NCBI GenBank assembly: GCA_037976565.1
Contig: CP137669.1
Coordinates: forward strand, 36,606,912-36,670,911
DNA length: 64,000 bases
Source: Mesocentrotus franciscanus
Lineage: Eukaryota > Echinodermata > Echinoidea > Camarodonta > Strongylocentrotidae
Reading direction: 5' to 3'
The notes under the pieces are model-generated. The model was not told the DNA's origin and ran no database searches. It worked only from the letters and a program-made list of their open reading frames with translations. Below, piece by piece: positions 34,985 to 47,400 of the stretch (its first letter is position 1; each line of letters opens with the position of its first letter). The position numbers and the translations under genes were made by a program.

Positions 34985-35070
34985 ACACGCAATCATAAGT
35001 GATGGATGAATGATGATGATGATGATGATGATGAAGATGATGTCGATGGTGATGATGATGCTAATGATGT
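34985..35070. repeat. (GAT)n microsatellite
   Basis: A pure GAT run with GTC and GCT variants, ending beside a GCGGCCGC site (35082-35089). The Met-rich frame over it is an artefact of the trinucleotide. Confidence 0.95.
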
Positions 35071-35089
35071 CGATGGTGCTGGCGGCCGC

Positions 35090-37467
35090 GTTTGAATCAT
35101 ATCAGATATCTGCTGAAGGCGTAGCCTTAGAAAACAACTTTTTTTTTGTTAAAGTATTTGATGGTGGATGTTGCCTCTTTCAATGGAGAGGGGACTCCCA
35201 ATCATGTTCTGCAAGTAGTATAAGAATATATTATTTAAACTTTGGCTCGATTCATTAAAGTTATGAATGAGAATAGTGATAGATGGAGCTTTGTACGGTT
35301 TAAGGTCTAATTGAAAGATGGAGTCTTATTTATCTCACACAGTCGTACCAAAGCATGAGCAATTAAAGATAGAGAGAGAGAGAGAGATAGAGAAGGGGGC
35401 GTTACACTGAGTTGAAAAGGGAAAGAGGGAAGAGATATTTTGCGATATGAGGAAGAGGGATGTAGGAATAGGCTTTAAAAGGTTCAAAAGGACTCATTGA
35501 CACAATAAACTTAGTTGTTTGCGTATGTTGTTAAATTTTTTTCTCTTCAAAGATATAAAAAAAGATAACGAACATGGTCCATCATGCATGCCCTTGAATG
35601 GTGTACGGGGGAAAAATGGTCGATTGCCATATTTATTTGCATAACCATGGGTACACCTGTTCGATAAAAACTACGGTAGAAACTGATTCTAATTGCGACA
35701 AATGTGTGTATTCTGATCGATGGTTCTTTGTACTTTGCTGAAGGTCATATTCAGCTATGATAACCATGGATACACAAAGGAATAAATATTGATTTTTGTC
35801 AAAAAACGATGGGGAGGCGCCATCACTTTGGGTGTCAAATATGAAAGCTGTGGAATATATCACCGTTGCTATGGTCTGTAGCTGTTGCACGGTCTTAGCT
35901 AGTGGTTTATGGGCATAGTCTATTGTTGCTCATGCTTTTGTCTTCCAAAAAAAAGAGTTCATATGACCTTACTGAGTATCATTGCCTTTGCAAGTTATTT
36001 GCTTAGATGTTTATGCGCATGGACTATTGTTGCTAACGTTTTTTCTTCTTCTAATTTCTATTTTAAAATGTCTGTAAAACCGTATGGACTGTGAAGGTTA
36101 TTTCCATAGAAATAAATCGTTGCGAATAGACATGATATAGTGAAATCATGTTGTACGATTGCATTTAAAGCACTAAATACCTTACCAAGTATCGAAGATT
36201 AGAATTTGACGTTCGTTATATTTGGCATTGATATTTTTATCTTAACGACACCATACTCGAAGTAGCTGTCGTAACCGTGTAATGGAACCCCAGTGACGTA
36301 ATAACGTAGCATGATAAATCTCATAATGAAACCAGCGTGCATAAATAATGGAATAAGATATTAGGAAATATCATTCGTACCGTCTTGTATCCTTGACCTT
36401 TAATACAATATTAGCATTACGGTTCCTGTGATACTGATCAAAAGGGTTTTACCAGTCTGTCACTGTTGGAAACATATTCTGTTTACGCATGGGTGACAGT
36501 GTAGATTAACTCACAATAATTCGTCTACTGATTAGAAGGGCTTTAACTACATGTAAAATAATCGGACTTAAGGTCCCTCTGGCTCTGACAGCTTATGATA
36601 TCATGTTAAATGAAGCAGAATTAATGGGTAATAATAGTAATGGCACATTATCACAGAAGCCATCAATATCTTAATCTAAAGTACATCCCGTCAATTGAAA
36701 TGAAAATGTTCAACAAGATGCGGATTTGATGTGGAATTACGATTGATCCGAAACTGTAAACATGTTTGAGATTGTTTCTCATCATAGATTCAGGTGGATT
36801 TATTTCTTGATCCTTATTATGTACCAATGTCAACAATCCAATTTCCTGTTATGTTACAGAGACTTTGCCTGTAGACAGGGGTGAACAACCATTTACAATT
36901 ACCGTTTTTGCCCAGAAAGGCTGTATATAATTATGCTAAGAATTTATCATTTTACATTTTACTAGAATTAAGCGGGAAATACTATATTTATATAAGGTGT
37001 AAAAATTATTATACAAAGAACCCCCCTATTTCTCTACTTATATAACTACATTGTTAATGGAATTAAATGAATTCATCCGTGCACATCTAGTCTCCCTCAG
37101 TCTCTGTTTCTGTTTCTTTATTGTCCACGTGTCTCACTATTTTTTCTGTCTATCCCTCTCTCTCTCCACCACCTCCTCCTCCTATCACTAACTTATTGTT
37201 TATGTTTTATGCAGCAAGCCTTTGTGACAATTTCTTACACCCAGTAAGCACGAAGAAATGGTAAAAGCATCATGTTTATCATCCAATCATGACCCGCGTG
37301 AAGTACTTCAACCATCATTAGTTAGGGGCCAATTAGGAACTTCACCTTATTGATTGAGTATGTGGGGGAGTAATTATAATTACGATTCACTTGACTGTGT
37401 GGAATATTAGTTTTACAATCTCAAGCATAGAATGATATGAGGTATTCATACATGTAGTTTGCCTTTG
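35090..37467. other. Unique AT-rich DNA
   Basis: A short GA run lies at about 35371-35386 and a CT-rich patch at about 37140-37190. No gene, RNA or repeat-family copy is recognised. Confidence 0.4.
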
Positions 37468-37636
37468 TGGCGTATCACCCCCACCCTCTCCCCCACCTCA
37501 CACCCATTTGAATACACAGACAGGGACAAAAACAACAAAACTTGTATTTGGGGTTGTCCAGTACAATTTCGCCCTGATCTCCCATTCGAGGGAGTATTCC
37601 GCTCCCTCACCCGTTTAGCAATGTTTGGATACGCCA
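37468..37636. mobile_element. Possible short TIR element (TGGCGTATC ends)
   Basis: TGGCGTATC at 37468-37476 is the inverted complement of GATACGCCA at the right end (from 37628). The body is ~169 bp and includes C-rich and CCTCACCC motifs. The TIR is only 9 bp, so chance is possible. The word resembles the TGGCGTAGC ends seen at 2172 and 24315. Confidence 0.3.
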
Positions 37637-38299
37637 TTATAATACAGCTCTATACATATGCCTACAATCAGCGTAACATAATTATAGGCCTACGTACATG
37701 TATATATCAAGGGGCCCAGAATAATGAGACAACAGGGGCAAAACCCTTTTTATACCAAGCAGTGGGCCGTTGTATGAAAATGAATGTGTTACATCAATTT
37801 AAGGACAGACAAATTTTGTGAAATCACGAAAAGGACCCCACTCCTAAATTTGTATTTGTATACCACAAAACACGGGGCATGAATCTTATATATCGTAGAC
37901 TGGTTATTTTTCTGGGAATGGTGTGAGACCAGCATAAAACAAGTATCCATGCTGTAATTAGAAAGACAGATATTGAAAATGAATTCTATCCGTACAATAT
38001 TTTGTATATTCCACGGTCATGGAGAATTTAGCATGGTAGCTCACAATGAGTGAATGGTTTCAAACGTTGACTTGGCACGTGATCATGTGCGGTAAGGCAT
38101 ATCCCAAACTATGACGTCACATGGTCAGAAGTCTTTAATTAGAGTCCAGCCCCTAATCTCGGACAGTCGAGAGGAATAAAAACATCTGTCTTATATTGTT
38201 CCTCCCTCATCAAGGAGCTATGACCCATCCAGGGGCATCCCTAGAACATTTTGAAAAAAGGGGGAGGTCGGGGATATATTTTTAAAGTATGGTGATGTT
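37637..38299. other. Unique DNA
   Basis: TAGGCCTA at 37685-37692 and TACATGTA at 37695-37702 lie almost side by side. TGACGTCA lies at 38112. A G-rich stretch near 38260-38275 borders the SINE. No gene is seen. Confidence 0.4.
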
Positions 38300-38662
38300 A
38301 TAATAATAATAATAATAGCTAGTTCTTATATAGCGCTTTTCAGGACCAAAGGCCCTCTCAAAGCGCTTTACAGATACATATATTATTACCCCGGTCATCG
38401 GATTCAGGCTTACCCGCACACAATGTATGCACATTCTCCACTCCCTGGGGAGCATTCCAGCCAGGCGTCATTTTTACAAGCGCACACTTGCTAATCTAAG
38501 CACATTAGCTTGCACATCCTACCGGGTACCCCTTTAACACCTGGGTGGAGAGTGGCAAATGTAGATCAATGTCTTGCCAAAGGACATTAGTGCCGCGGTG
38601 GGACTTGAACCGCGGACCTTGTGATCCACAGTCCGGTGACATATCCACTCGTCCACGACGTT
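38300..38662 (-). mobile_element. tRNA-derived SINE, near full length
   Basis: On the minus strand the element starts with a tRNA-related head. The A-box-like TGGACGAGTGG is complementary to 38646-38656, and the B box GGTTCAAGTCCCACC to 38597-38611. The head is followed by a ~230-bp body. It ends with a 3' hairpin built from AGCGCTTT (38332-38339) and AAAGCGCT (38360-38367), and a TAA-rich tail (38300-38317). The head resembles Ser/Leu-type tRNA. Copies of the body just after the B box recur at 46.6-46.8 kb. SINEs have no protein of their own and depend on a partner LINE. The 64-codon minus frame over it is an artefact. Confidence 0.85.
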
Positions 38663-41140
38663 CAACTACCCTTGCCGACAAGCTGTTCCAATTATTCAAT
38701 GAAAATTATTGAAAGTAACCCGAAAGGTAGTTAAATCTATAAAAAAAAATTGAGCTAGTTATGGGTCGGGGAGGTTGCTCACCCATAATGTGCCCCTCTT
38801 GTGAATCCCCTGATATGAGATCCTTTGATGGGTTAACGGAGGAAGCACACGACGTTTGCTTAATGAAGCAGTTATGATGTCCGCTTGTATAGTTTCCTGA
38901 AAGGTTTCGATTTTCTTTCTTTATTGAGTCGTCATAGTTGACTTAGTTGACTTGTAGATAACAAATTGATACCAATAACCAAATGTCTTTGTTTGCCAGA
39001 TAAAATTGAATTGAATAGATGTTGAGTAGTACAATTAACACCAATTTGATCTGGATGTGCAGGCCTACTTCCGATACACAGTACTAATTTGTACGGGACC
39101 AGAAGGACGTTAGTTCATACGTATACTACAATACAGAGTTTACGTACTTCTCGTTCTGAACTGACAATTTACCAATCTAAATGCAAGTTATCATAATACG
39201 AATCTAATACATGTATGTTCTTTAAAAATACATATTAGAAATGATCCCGAAAGCATGCATCCCGATTGGACATAGGTATTTGATATGAGCTTTAACTTTT
39301 TACGTTTGTTCATTCACTCTTTATTTAAAAAGGACTGGAAGTAAACCTCGTCATAGTAAGCGAGATCCAGTTCATTTCATCTTCAAATTGTTAAATAATC
39401 ATCTCTCACAAACAAGAGGAATAATTACAGCTCAGGGCACCGCAGAAGACACGACGCTTTTGTGGTTTAAGACAAGTACATTAAATAGTCAGTTTATATC
39501 AGTGATCCTTACGACTCATCGTTTGGTCTCGAACGGCTTGTGGAACTTTTCGCCCATGAGTGACACTCCCATTGTATTCATGTGAAGTTGTAGAGAATAA
39601 TTAAGAGAAAGACCATATTAGAACAAAATTGACTTCAATCGTTAGTGCCTAGAATGCCACACTTTGAACGAAAATGTCAGTTGAGTACAGTGGACCAAAC
39701 TTGTCATTGGTCATTGGTTTGTGGACGTATGACAAAGCTTTGAAATTAAGCATATTCTGATAGCAAAAGTCACTTGATTTCTCTTGCAAAGACTCGTGTA
39801 TGATTTGGTGTCTTGCGAAATGATTGTTAGATTGTTTTCTGAATTCCTTTCGCCATGTTAATAATGCTCTTCAGTGATTATTTTGATCTGATTCTTTAAA
39901 ATTTGAGTTTGATTTAAATTTATTTAATCATGATTCAGTGGTCGAAATTCGGACATGACAGTGCGCTAGTGCCTCTGATCCCAGAGATGCTTGTATCAAA
40001 ATTTTTTTTATTCCAATGCCAGAGAGATAATAACACATCCGAATTTTAACCCTAAACGCTCAGATTTTTCGCTTGAAATAACGCGCGAAAGCAAACAACA
40101 TTGGCGTTTCAAAGCACCTTCAGAATTATCCAGGCACTGTCCCTATTTGCCTTTGACGGAACTCATGAGGGGATATGGAACGGCTACATTGTGTTCCAAG
40201 CAGACGGTACGCACACCACCTTCCAATCGATTGCCGATAATCATGGTGACGATCAATTGCTCTCATGTTGACTCAAAACCAGCATGAAATGACTAGCCTT
40301 AGTTAAGGCACCGATGACATTCGAATGTCAAATGTTTTGGAATACATTTCTAAATGTTAATTGAGATGCCTGTGTGTGGGTTGCCACATATTATCATGAT
40401 CATCGTATCAGCGAAATAAATCGAAAAATTTAGATATTCGAGGAGGAAATTCAAAACGTTACCTCATCATCTCAAAATAGTGATCGTGATGACTTGAAAA
40501 GAGAATCAGTCTGTTCAATTATTGACTCGATTGTCTACAAGAAGTGCAAGAACTCTGAAAAGGTTGTGTTGATTAGAGGAAAGTGAAGTATTTAAGTAAG
40601 GTTTACCATCGTTTAGAGTCATCATTTTACTTGCAACTCATGTGAGAAGTATTTTATTAATTGATTTGAATTTTGTAAATACCATTTAAGCTTCTAGTTC
40701 TGGGATGAGTTAATTCAATGTGTTCAGGAGTTTTAATGTAGTGTATCATTTCATCACAATCGCTAGAGACCTGAAATTTATTTTACCACAGAAATAGCAT
40801 CAATGTCTAAACTGGCATTCATCTAATAAAACCAACAATAAATTTTTATGGCAAAAGTATTTTTCCGAATCAATAGAAATTAATAGCTTCGAAAAGTTTT
40901 ATTTGATTAGGCTAAGATTATTTTTTGTGTGATTGAAGGCTGCACAGTTAAGATGACTCGTGTATCTAAACTCGTACAGCTCAACAGAATCAATGATACA
41001 TGGCGGTTGAGACGCAAGATAGAGAGTGGGGGTAAGTGATGTGGGTGTGGGTTAAGAGTTTTGTGTGGGTTAGGTCAACGCTGGCACAGAAAGGGATACT
41101 TGAGGGGTGCGTGTAAAATCAAGTTAGCTTTAGAGTCTAG
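38663..41140. other. Unique AT-rich DNA
   Basis: No gene is named. A frame at about 40010-40287 follows an acceptor-like TTTTTTTTATTCCAATGCCAG and has balanced codons, but no homology or donor of good quality backs it. TACATGTA lies at 39208. Confidence 0.35.
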
Positions 41141-41289
41141 CTATGGCGGATTCTGATCACTTTGCTGAGGGGCATGGCGTTGGGTCTGAGGAAGACGAGC
41201 AGGCGGAAAGGAGGAAGTGTCTGCGATTATTGCCCGTAACTTTTTTTACGGGAGATACTTGTCCCCTATGCTTCCTGGATCCGCCAATG
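41141..41289. mobile_element. Small TIR element, hAT-like ends (member 1)
   Basis: The left end CTATGGCGGATTC and the right end GGATCCGCCAATG are imperfect inverted repeats sharing TGGCGGAT. The 149-bp body has an internal CCCGTAA/TTACGGG hairpin. A second element with a closely similar end (TGGCGGATCCAGG) lies at 43309-43440. No transposase or clear 8-bp duplication is visible. Confidence 0.4.
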
Positions 41290-41394
41290 TGAGTGCACCA
41301 TTAATAAAGCGATCCCTAGGCGGCTGGCCTCTGCGCCCCTTGCAGGCGTGTGTGGAATGTCACGGCACGTCTCTTGCCCCTATTTGGATGTAAC

Positions 41395-41453
41395 CAACTC
41401 TCCCTCTCTCTGTCTCATGCTCAGAACTGTCACACTCAATGTGCTCTCCTCTT

Positions 41454-41512
<59 letters not shown>

Positions 41513-41870
41513 GTCTGTCTTTGTCTCCCTCTGTCTCTTATTATTCTCTCCCTCGCCCCTTTCTTTATGTACTTTCGTCTCTCTTCGTCCATAAATTATT
41601 ATCTTCTCTTTCTCTCTCTCTCTCTCACGACTCTTTTGTTTGCATCTCTCTCTCTCTCTCTCTCGCTCTTTCTCATTCTCTCATCAGCTCTCTCTTGCTC
41701 CCACCTCCCTTTCTCTTTATCACATCTTTATTCCTCTTAATTTCCCCCTTTTCACCTTTAAGTCCTCACCCCCTCTTGTTACATATTCTCGTAAACACTT
41801 CTTTTTCTCCTTGTTGCCTGTCTTTGTCATTCGGTCTGTTCTGTCAAGTGTCATATCTTTCTAAAAAAGC
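41395..41870. repeat. Long (CT)n microsatellite and CT-rich tract
   Basis: A pure CT run at about 41456-41504 is followed by CTGTCT variants and further CT runs near 41610-41625 and 41647-41665. The 214-codon frame crossing it is Ser/Leu repeat and not a gene, despite being the longest frame in the window. Confidence 0.95.
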
Positions 41871-43308
41871 CCTGGTACTTTCTTACTCATCCGTAGCATT
41901 TGATATTGTATGCAACTCTCTTTTTTTCTGTTTTTTCTTCTTTATAAAAGGGATAAAAAGAAAAACAGAAAAGAGGTGCGATTATCCAGAGTAATCTAAC
42001 ATTCTCCTTCTCCAATTTTTCGTCATTTTATTTTCATTTGAACAACAAAAAATAGACTTACGCTGTAACCCTCCCTCATGTTATCATCAGTCGTTTTCAG
42101 TCTTGCTGTCTTACCACGTAAACCAGTCATGCACTTACTAACTTTCTTAATGTAACCATAATTCAAATTGCCAGTGACTTTACACATTGTATCCTATCTT
42201 TTGCCTATATTCCCCGACTGCGTTTGTCTTTGTTTGCAATCCGAGATGATATCAGTACATTATGACACCATAGACACAAGGGGCGCCCTTATTATAATGT
42301 CAAGTAGTTACCCTATAGCTTGTCAAAAGAATGTTCCATGTGTTATAATAAAGTGACATGAAAGTTTCTACTCCATTGATTTTCCATTCGACCATAAGCC
42401 GATTTTGCCGAGCTCTTTGCAAGTCTTACTTCCGCAGTTGGCACCACACATGTTTCAATAGCGTCCATGGGACGATGGGCCTTTTCTCTCCGGTTTTATT
42501 TCGAGGGGGCTTTCTCTTTATCTTTCACAAACTGAGACGCTTTTTGTTAGCTCGTCGCACGGGCTGTTGGATAAATAATCAAATTTTGTCCTCTTTCGTC
42601 GGCATGAATGTCCTTCGGTGGTCGAAGATTTAATGACTATTGTAGAAACGCATCGGGGCAAAACTTGGTAAGAAAGAGTTAGAATGACTTTGTACACGCT
42701 CTACCTATCTTATCAAACACAAGCGAGAAAAATACACTAGTTATGATAATAGAACTTAATAACGTGGTACTAAAATTATATAAAAAGTCGTATGACAGTT
42801 TTATATAGTGACGATAAGTTTTGACACACAATAAGTAGACAATTTGCTTTCCCCATCTTAGCTATACTGACGCATTCGACACATGGAGCCTATCAGTATT
42901 ATAGGTGTACTAATTTATAGAAAACTTTGTATAATGTATGCTATTGATTTTAAATAAATTCTGTCTCTTTGTAGGACTCTGCATGCCGACCAAATTTAGT
43001 AGGAGAATGAATTTAACTGAATATTGTACTGGGGATAACTGACGTTTGGATCAGGTAGTTTTGGGGACAATCTTAAGGTAGTCTTCATTTTGTGGAACAC
43101 CCTTTTTGACTTAGAAGAAGTAAAGGAGTAGCATGAATGCCTTCATTTCATGACAAAGCCATGCTTAAGAGGAGGCAACTAATTCGTTGGCTAAGTCGAT
43201 TATGAAAATAAAAGGCGCTTAAGGAACTCTTTTTCACTCTCCTCTATCTATTCTTGGAAAACTTTGATGGCAGCTTACATGGGAGGTTTAGGCCTACATT
43301 CACTGAAA
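41871..43308. other. Unique AT-rich DNA
   Basis: No gene or repeat is recognised. TAGGCCTA lies at 43289-43296 beside the following TIR element. The 91-codon frame at 42358-42633 has no motif. Confidence 0.4.
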
Positions 43309-43440
43309 CAGTAATGGCGGATCCAGGGGACACCTGAAAATGTGAGAACACGTTTTCCTTTATATTTATTAATTTATAGTTATCAGAGATATTTCAGACC
43401 TGTGTCCCTCCCTTGTACGGGAATCCTGGACCCGCCACTG
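43309..43440. mobile_element. Small TIR element, hAT-like ends (member 2)
   Basis: A 132-bp element. The left end reads CAGTAATGGCGGATCCAGG. The right end is CCTGGACCCGCCACTG, whose complement is CAGTGGCGGGTCCAGG. Pairing extends inward to GGGGACAC/GTGTCCC with gaps. The CAGTGGCGGATCCAGG style is typical of hAT-superfamily termini, but neither transposase nor a target-site duplication is seen. Confidence 0.65.
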
Positions 43441-43852
43441 ACGATAGTAACTCACCAATGGTACTTGACATCAAGCTTCTGATGACCTTGTACCAGACAA
43501 TGCTGGTCTCACACCTATGGAAACACGTGGTTCCGTGCATTGCATGCTGGGACGCTTACGCTCCAGTGCGTGCGCTGGCACCCTTTTCCTCTTTCCAGTC
43601 CAAAGGTGAACAGACTTTCAGAGGGCCAACTCTCTTTCAAGCCTCTGTCTTCCTTAATCGATAATCACTCAAGTCTGTCAAGAAAGGGTAAAATAAGATT
43701 GTAATTTACATAGGGAAGGCTATGTGAAAGACTAATCGTCCTAGATCTATCATGAACCCAGTTTCGTTATGTGACACATGCCCCGGCGACAATTATTACT
43801 CGGCAGCCAACCCCTCTAACGAAATTCTTAACTGCAACCCTGGATCAAACAC
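43441..43852. other. Unique DNA
   Basis: No repeat or gene is recognised. The 83-codon frame ending at 43664 overlaps the TIR element at its start. Confidence 0.4.
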
Positions 43853-43920
43853 TATACCTAATACTTACACTAATCCTAAACCTAACCTTAAACCCAATTG
43901 AAACCATAACACTAACCCTA
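43853..43920. repeat. Degenerate telomere-like CCTAAC tract
   Basis: Short irregular repeats such as CTAATCCTAAACCTAACC and ACTAACCCTATAAC resemble a diverged interstitial array of the (CCCTAA)n telomere repeat. Read in the other direction the tract gives the Leu-Gly-rich end of a spurious frame. It is too degenerate to show a true telomere. Confidence 0.45.
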
Positions 43921-46554
43921 TAACTGTTTCGAGGTAAATCCCGGAGCAGTGATAGCTGGAGCAAATGTCGGACCATCCACATTTTACCACGATCCCACCT
44001 TCGACAAGTGAATGTGTTATAGGCCTATCTGGGTTAGATAGTAACTTACCGTTACCTGATCTTGATAACCAAGTCTGGTTGTTCTCCATCTTCGCGTTCG
44101 TTTACGCATAATTGCATTCTCTCTTTCTCTCTCTTTCTCTTACCACATGAATATCTATCTCCCTATTTCCACGTTTCACCAGTCTGAGCATATTGTACAT
44201 GATTCGTGCCTCTCCATTCTACATGAATTAATCATTCGCTCATTAATAACATTGAAGCACAAGGTCAGGTTCATTACGATGATTTTGAACGGATCAGATA
44301 TTAGATTGGACTTCCATTGAACAATAATTATAGCTTAGTATCATTCTCATGATTGCTGAAAATTCTGCATCCGAGAGAAAAATTAATTCAGAAACTCGAG
44401 AAACCCAGAAATAAAATGGAACAGACGGTAGATTAATCCAGCTCGTTTCCAAAATAACCCCCACCGTTAAGCTCTTCCTAATTCGCTTGTTTACTTCATG
44501 AAGAGACGAATTATGGTTTCAAAATCGGGCATAATCCGATAAAAGATATTTAGAGGGGCACCAAAACTGACAGAAAATGATTTTTCCTCCAAATTGCTGA
44601 TTTCTCAACACTATTTTGATATTCATCATGTTTGGTTTTTAACGTTCCAACGATATTGTATGTAATACACAGCATATGGGAACAAATGATTTAAGGGGAA
44701 GTAGACCCCTTAACCCCAATTATTGTTTCGCCCAGCCATTGATTGCTTTATAAGTGCCATTACGTTTATTGCTTTTCCAGTTCATCTCTCTAATTATTGT
44801 ATTGACTTCCCAAGTCCACGTGGGCACAATACAGTTGAATTAAGTCTGGCAGCGAGTCGGAAAAAAGATCAATTTCCATCGCCCAAACTGTGTGGCTGTT
44901 GTTGCCAGAGAGTAGAAAAAGGGTATGGAAGTCAACCTTATCATATAGAATACAATGAGGGTATTGAACTACCAGTCCATAACATCCAATACACCTATTG
45001 ATTGATGTTGAAAAACATAATCTTCATCAACGTGACCTACACGCAGTCCAATCGCTTTGTGTCGATGTTGGTCGTAGCCATCAATCGACTTCGAGACAAA
45101 GAGATTAATGTTGTTTTTCTTGGGATGCTCGTCAGCTACTATTATCTGTTGTACTGTAGGACTCTGTTACAAGTTAAACACGTTTAAACTCATCGAAGAA
45201 ATGCGTTGAGGGTCTTCAAGTGGAATTATAATATTTTTGATATAACTTATGTCATGTGCTATTTCCGAGGCAAACAACATAATTTCAATTTCTTACACTA
45301 AAATGAACCAATAGTTTACGATGAACCAATCAACAATAACATGATGCTGATCACTTATCATAAACGGTATGCATCTCCGAGCCCACGGTTAAAATACAGT
45401 CACAAACCTTACTGATCATGAAAATGTAAACAAAAACATTGCCATCCGTCTTGAATCTGGGTTGGGCTAGCGCAGCATTCATGAACGTTGGTAAACATGG
45501 CAGAAAAACCCTGGGATTTAAAGCCAATCAAATTGAGACGATCACGTGACCAGTATTTTCAATGGGGAATGGTATAGCGAAATCGAAGAAATACTCGACG
45601 GATTATGACTCATGCATGTCACGCTGGCGAACAAAGTCAACGGTATAGTTGGGTTGGGTATATCTGGGTTATTCAACCAAATATGAAAATGAATACAGTA
45701 GATACTTTTCAGTGCAACAATGGATTCGAAAATAACTCAACAGAATGACTTTGGGATCTATGCGCTATAAAGATATGGAAAAGGTTATGTCTTCTCGGTA
45801 TGAGTAATGTTAAAAATGGAACGAAATTCTGCGACAGTACCAAAATCATCTTAATGTAACTCTGGAAATTTGTAGTATACAGTTGTCAGCACCTAGTCAG
45901 CATCAACCTTTCTTTGTAAGAAGCTTGTCAGGAGCCATTGATGTAGTCACTTGTATGACATATTCATGATTATTCCATGGAACTGCAATTTTGATTTGTG
46001 CATAATAATGATGTACCAATAAAATGAAACTCACTAAGAAATCACATCCGAAGTACATCAAGATGTTTACAGGTGTACTCATGATGACATTGAATGAATA
46101 TTCAGTGTATCACTATCATAAAGCAAGCGGTGATTCTACATAAGGCAAAATATAATTGAGTTGTACGTACTTTGCGGACAAGGTTAATCTATAAACTGAA
46201 AGCCAGAGTCTTCGAACTTTCATTTTCAAAGAAGGTTCATTGGCCTCGTAATTTAGGAATCAGTTCGATGTCCCTTCAACTCAAAGAGTAAGGGGGTCAA
46301 ATCAACCTACACTGTCTATTTTTGTTTACAAAATTGCATATACGGATATAGCTCTGATGACGATTACCTGGAAATGGAATAGATTTTTGAGATAACTCGG
46401 AGTAAAGAGGGAGGATGGGAAGAGCAGAAGGTGAACGATAGATATCTTGATCGAAATTATTTATAGAAGAGGGATAGATTTTGATGTTGCTTTAATATTA
46501 TTAGCATGGTTGATATTAAGGGCACCCAATACTTTTAACATTATTTTTATGTAC
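43921..46554. other. Unique AT-rich DNA
   Basis: TAGGCCTA lies at 44020-44027 and a short CT run at about 44118-44140. No gene, RNA or repeat copy is recognised. The 92-codon frame at 44723-45001 has no motif. Confidence 0.4.
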
Positions 46555-46785
46555 TGGCTTGGTTTGAATATCAGCCATGGCGGTAATATTAGTTGGTAAT
46601 ACATCAATCTGCATTTGACACTCCATACCCAGGTGAACATAGTCTTTTGCCAATGCTATCTCATAAGTTTAGTAGTATGGCCATCTAACACTCGCAACAT
46701 GTGGTTCGAATCTCGGCCATGGCATTAATGTTCGTTGATGATGCATCAGTCTGTATTTGCCACTCTATACCCAGGAATATAGATG
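46555..46785 (+). repeat. Two tandem partial tRNA-SINE copies
   Basis: Two units 142 bp apart each hold a B-box-like word (GGTTTGAATATC at 46561; GGTTCGAATCTCGG at 46703). Each is followed by the shared body GCCATGGC, ATTAATGTT-like, CATCAGTCTG and TTGCCACTC-TACCCAGG. The same body follows the B box in the SINE at 38300-38662. The right copy has a canonical B box and the left is more decayed. Neither has the 3' hairpin or tail. Fragments of one family have either inserted side by side or been tandemly duplicated. Confidence 0.75.
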
Positions 46786-46912
46786 GGGCATGAGTCCAAT
46801 TAGTAGGCTACAAAGGTAAATCATTGACATAAAAGGCTATGTAAACCCTATATCCAGAATGTGATTCTTTCTTGGCTAAGATGTGGGGATGGAGGATGGG
46901 AGGGGTAGCTTT
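46786..46912. other. Short unique segment
   Basis: No features beyond G-rich words near 46885-46905. Confidence 0.3.
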
Positions 46913-46926
46913 ATTGCCGTAGCAAC
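46913..46926 (+). promoter_or_regulatory. RFX X-box candidate
   Basis: ATTGCCGTAGCAAC fits the RFX consensus with a 2-bp spacer and an intact AGCAAC half-site. It lies ~400 bp left of a homeodomain/GATA-like cluster. Confidence 0.3.
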
Positions 46927-47317
46927 CGAGGTGAAGAAACGCATCCCTTGAGTGACCAAGGGAGCGAAAGAATAGATGAGCTTGACCTATTACCGCCACA
47001 AAGGATGACAAGAATGCTTTAATGATGAGGAGAAAGCGAGCGTTGCGAAGGGGATTGAGAAGAGATAAATCTAGTGCGGGATCCTTAGAGTTCGGACGGA
47101 AGGTACGAGAGTGGATGCGTTTGATGGGGTTTGTTTACATGATAGCTCCCTGGTCGGGATAGCATCATCTGGGTCAACGTGGTGTCTCGGGTGATGGAGG
47201 AACTGGGGAGGAAGTGAAATGGAAATGGAGAAGACGGGTCGATGCTCGAGTTTATGCGGGTGCGACAGGTGCTGACTTGAAAAGGGAAATGAATTTATAG
47301 GGAGAAAAATGAAATAT
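46927..47317. other. Unique, relatively GC-rich DNA
   Basis: Purine-rich plus strand with scattered CpG. No long protein-like frame and no repeat are seen. Its composition differs from the AT-rich DNA on both sides. Confidence 0.35.
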
Positions 47318-47400
47318 ACTAATCAGATAATAAGGTGGATTATAGGCCGATTGGCTGCGATTCGTTTAATTAGACATTTACACTAATCATGCCAATTAGA
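47318..47400. promoter_or_regulatory. Cluster of homeodomain-, Otx- and GATA-type words
   Basis: Within 83 bp: TAATC (47320) directly abutting AGATAA (47325), TAATCC inverted as GGATTA (47337), TAATTA (47367), TAATCA (47384) and CAATTAG (47393), plus an ATTGG CCAAT-type word (47350). Otx and GATA inputs on adjacent sites are well known in sea urchin cis-regulatory modules. AT-rich words occur by chance, so this is only a suggestion. Confidence 0.25.

Noticed and set aside
34985..35258. Met-rich frame starting with eight Met codons
   Set aside because: It is a (GAT)n microsatellite read in one frame; the tail is unremarkable.
40011..40287. Possible exon after a T-rich acceptor-like stretch
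   Set aside because: The donor is weak and the peptide matches nothing I know. Kept only as a remark in the segment description.
41350..41994. 214-codon open frame, longest in the window
   Set aside because: Its length comes from a CT microsatellite translated as Ser/Leu repeats. There is no mixed-composition domain.
43853..43920. Telomere-like tract as evidence of a chromosome end or fusion
   Set aside because: The repeats are too degenerate and short. Similar CCTAAC-rich stretches could arise by drift, so it is recorded only as a repeat.
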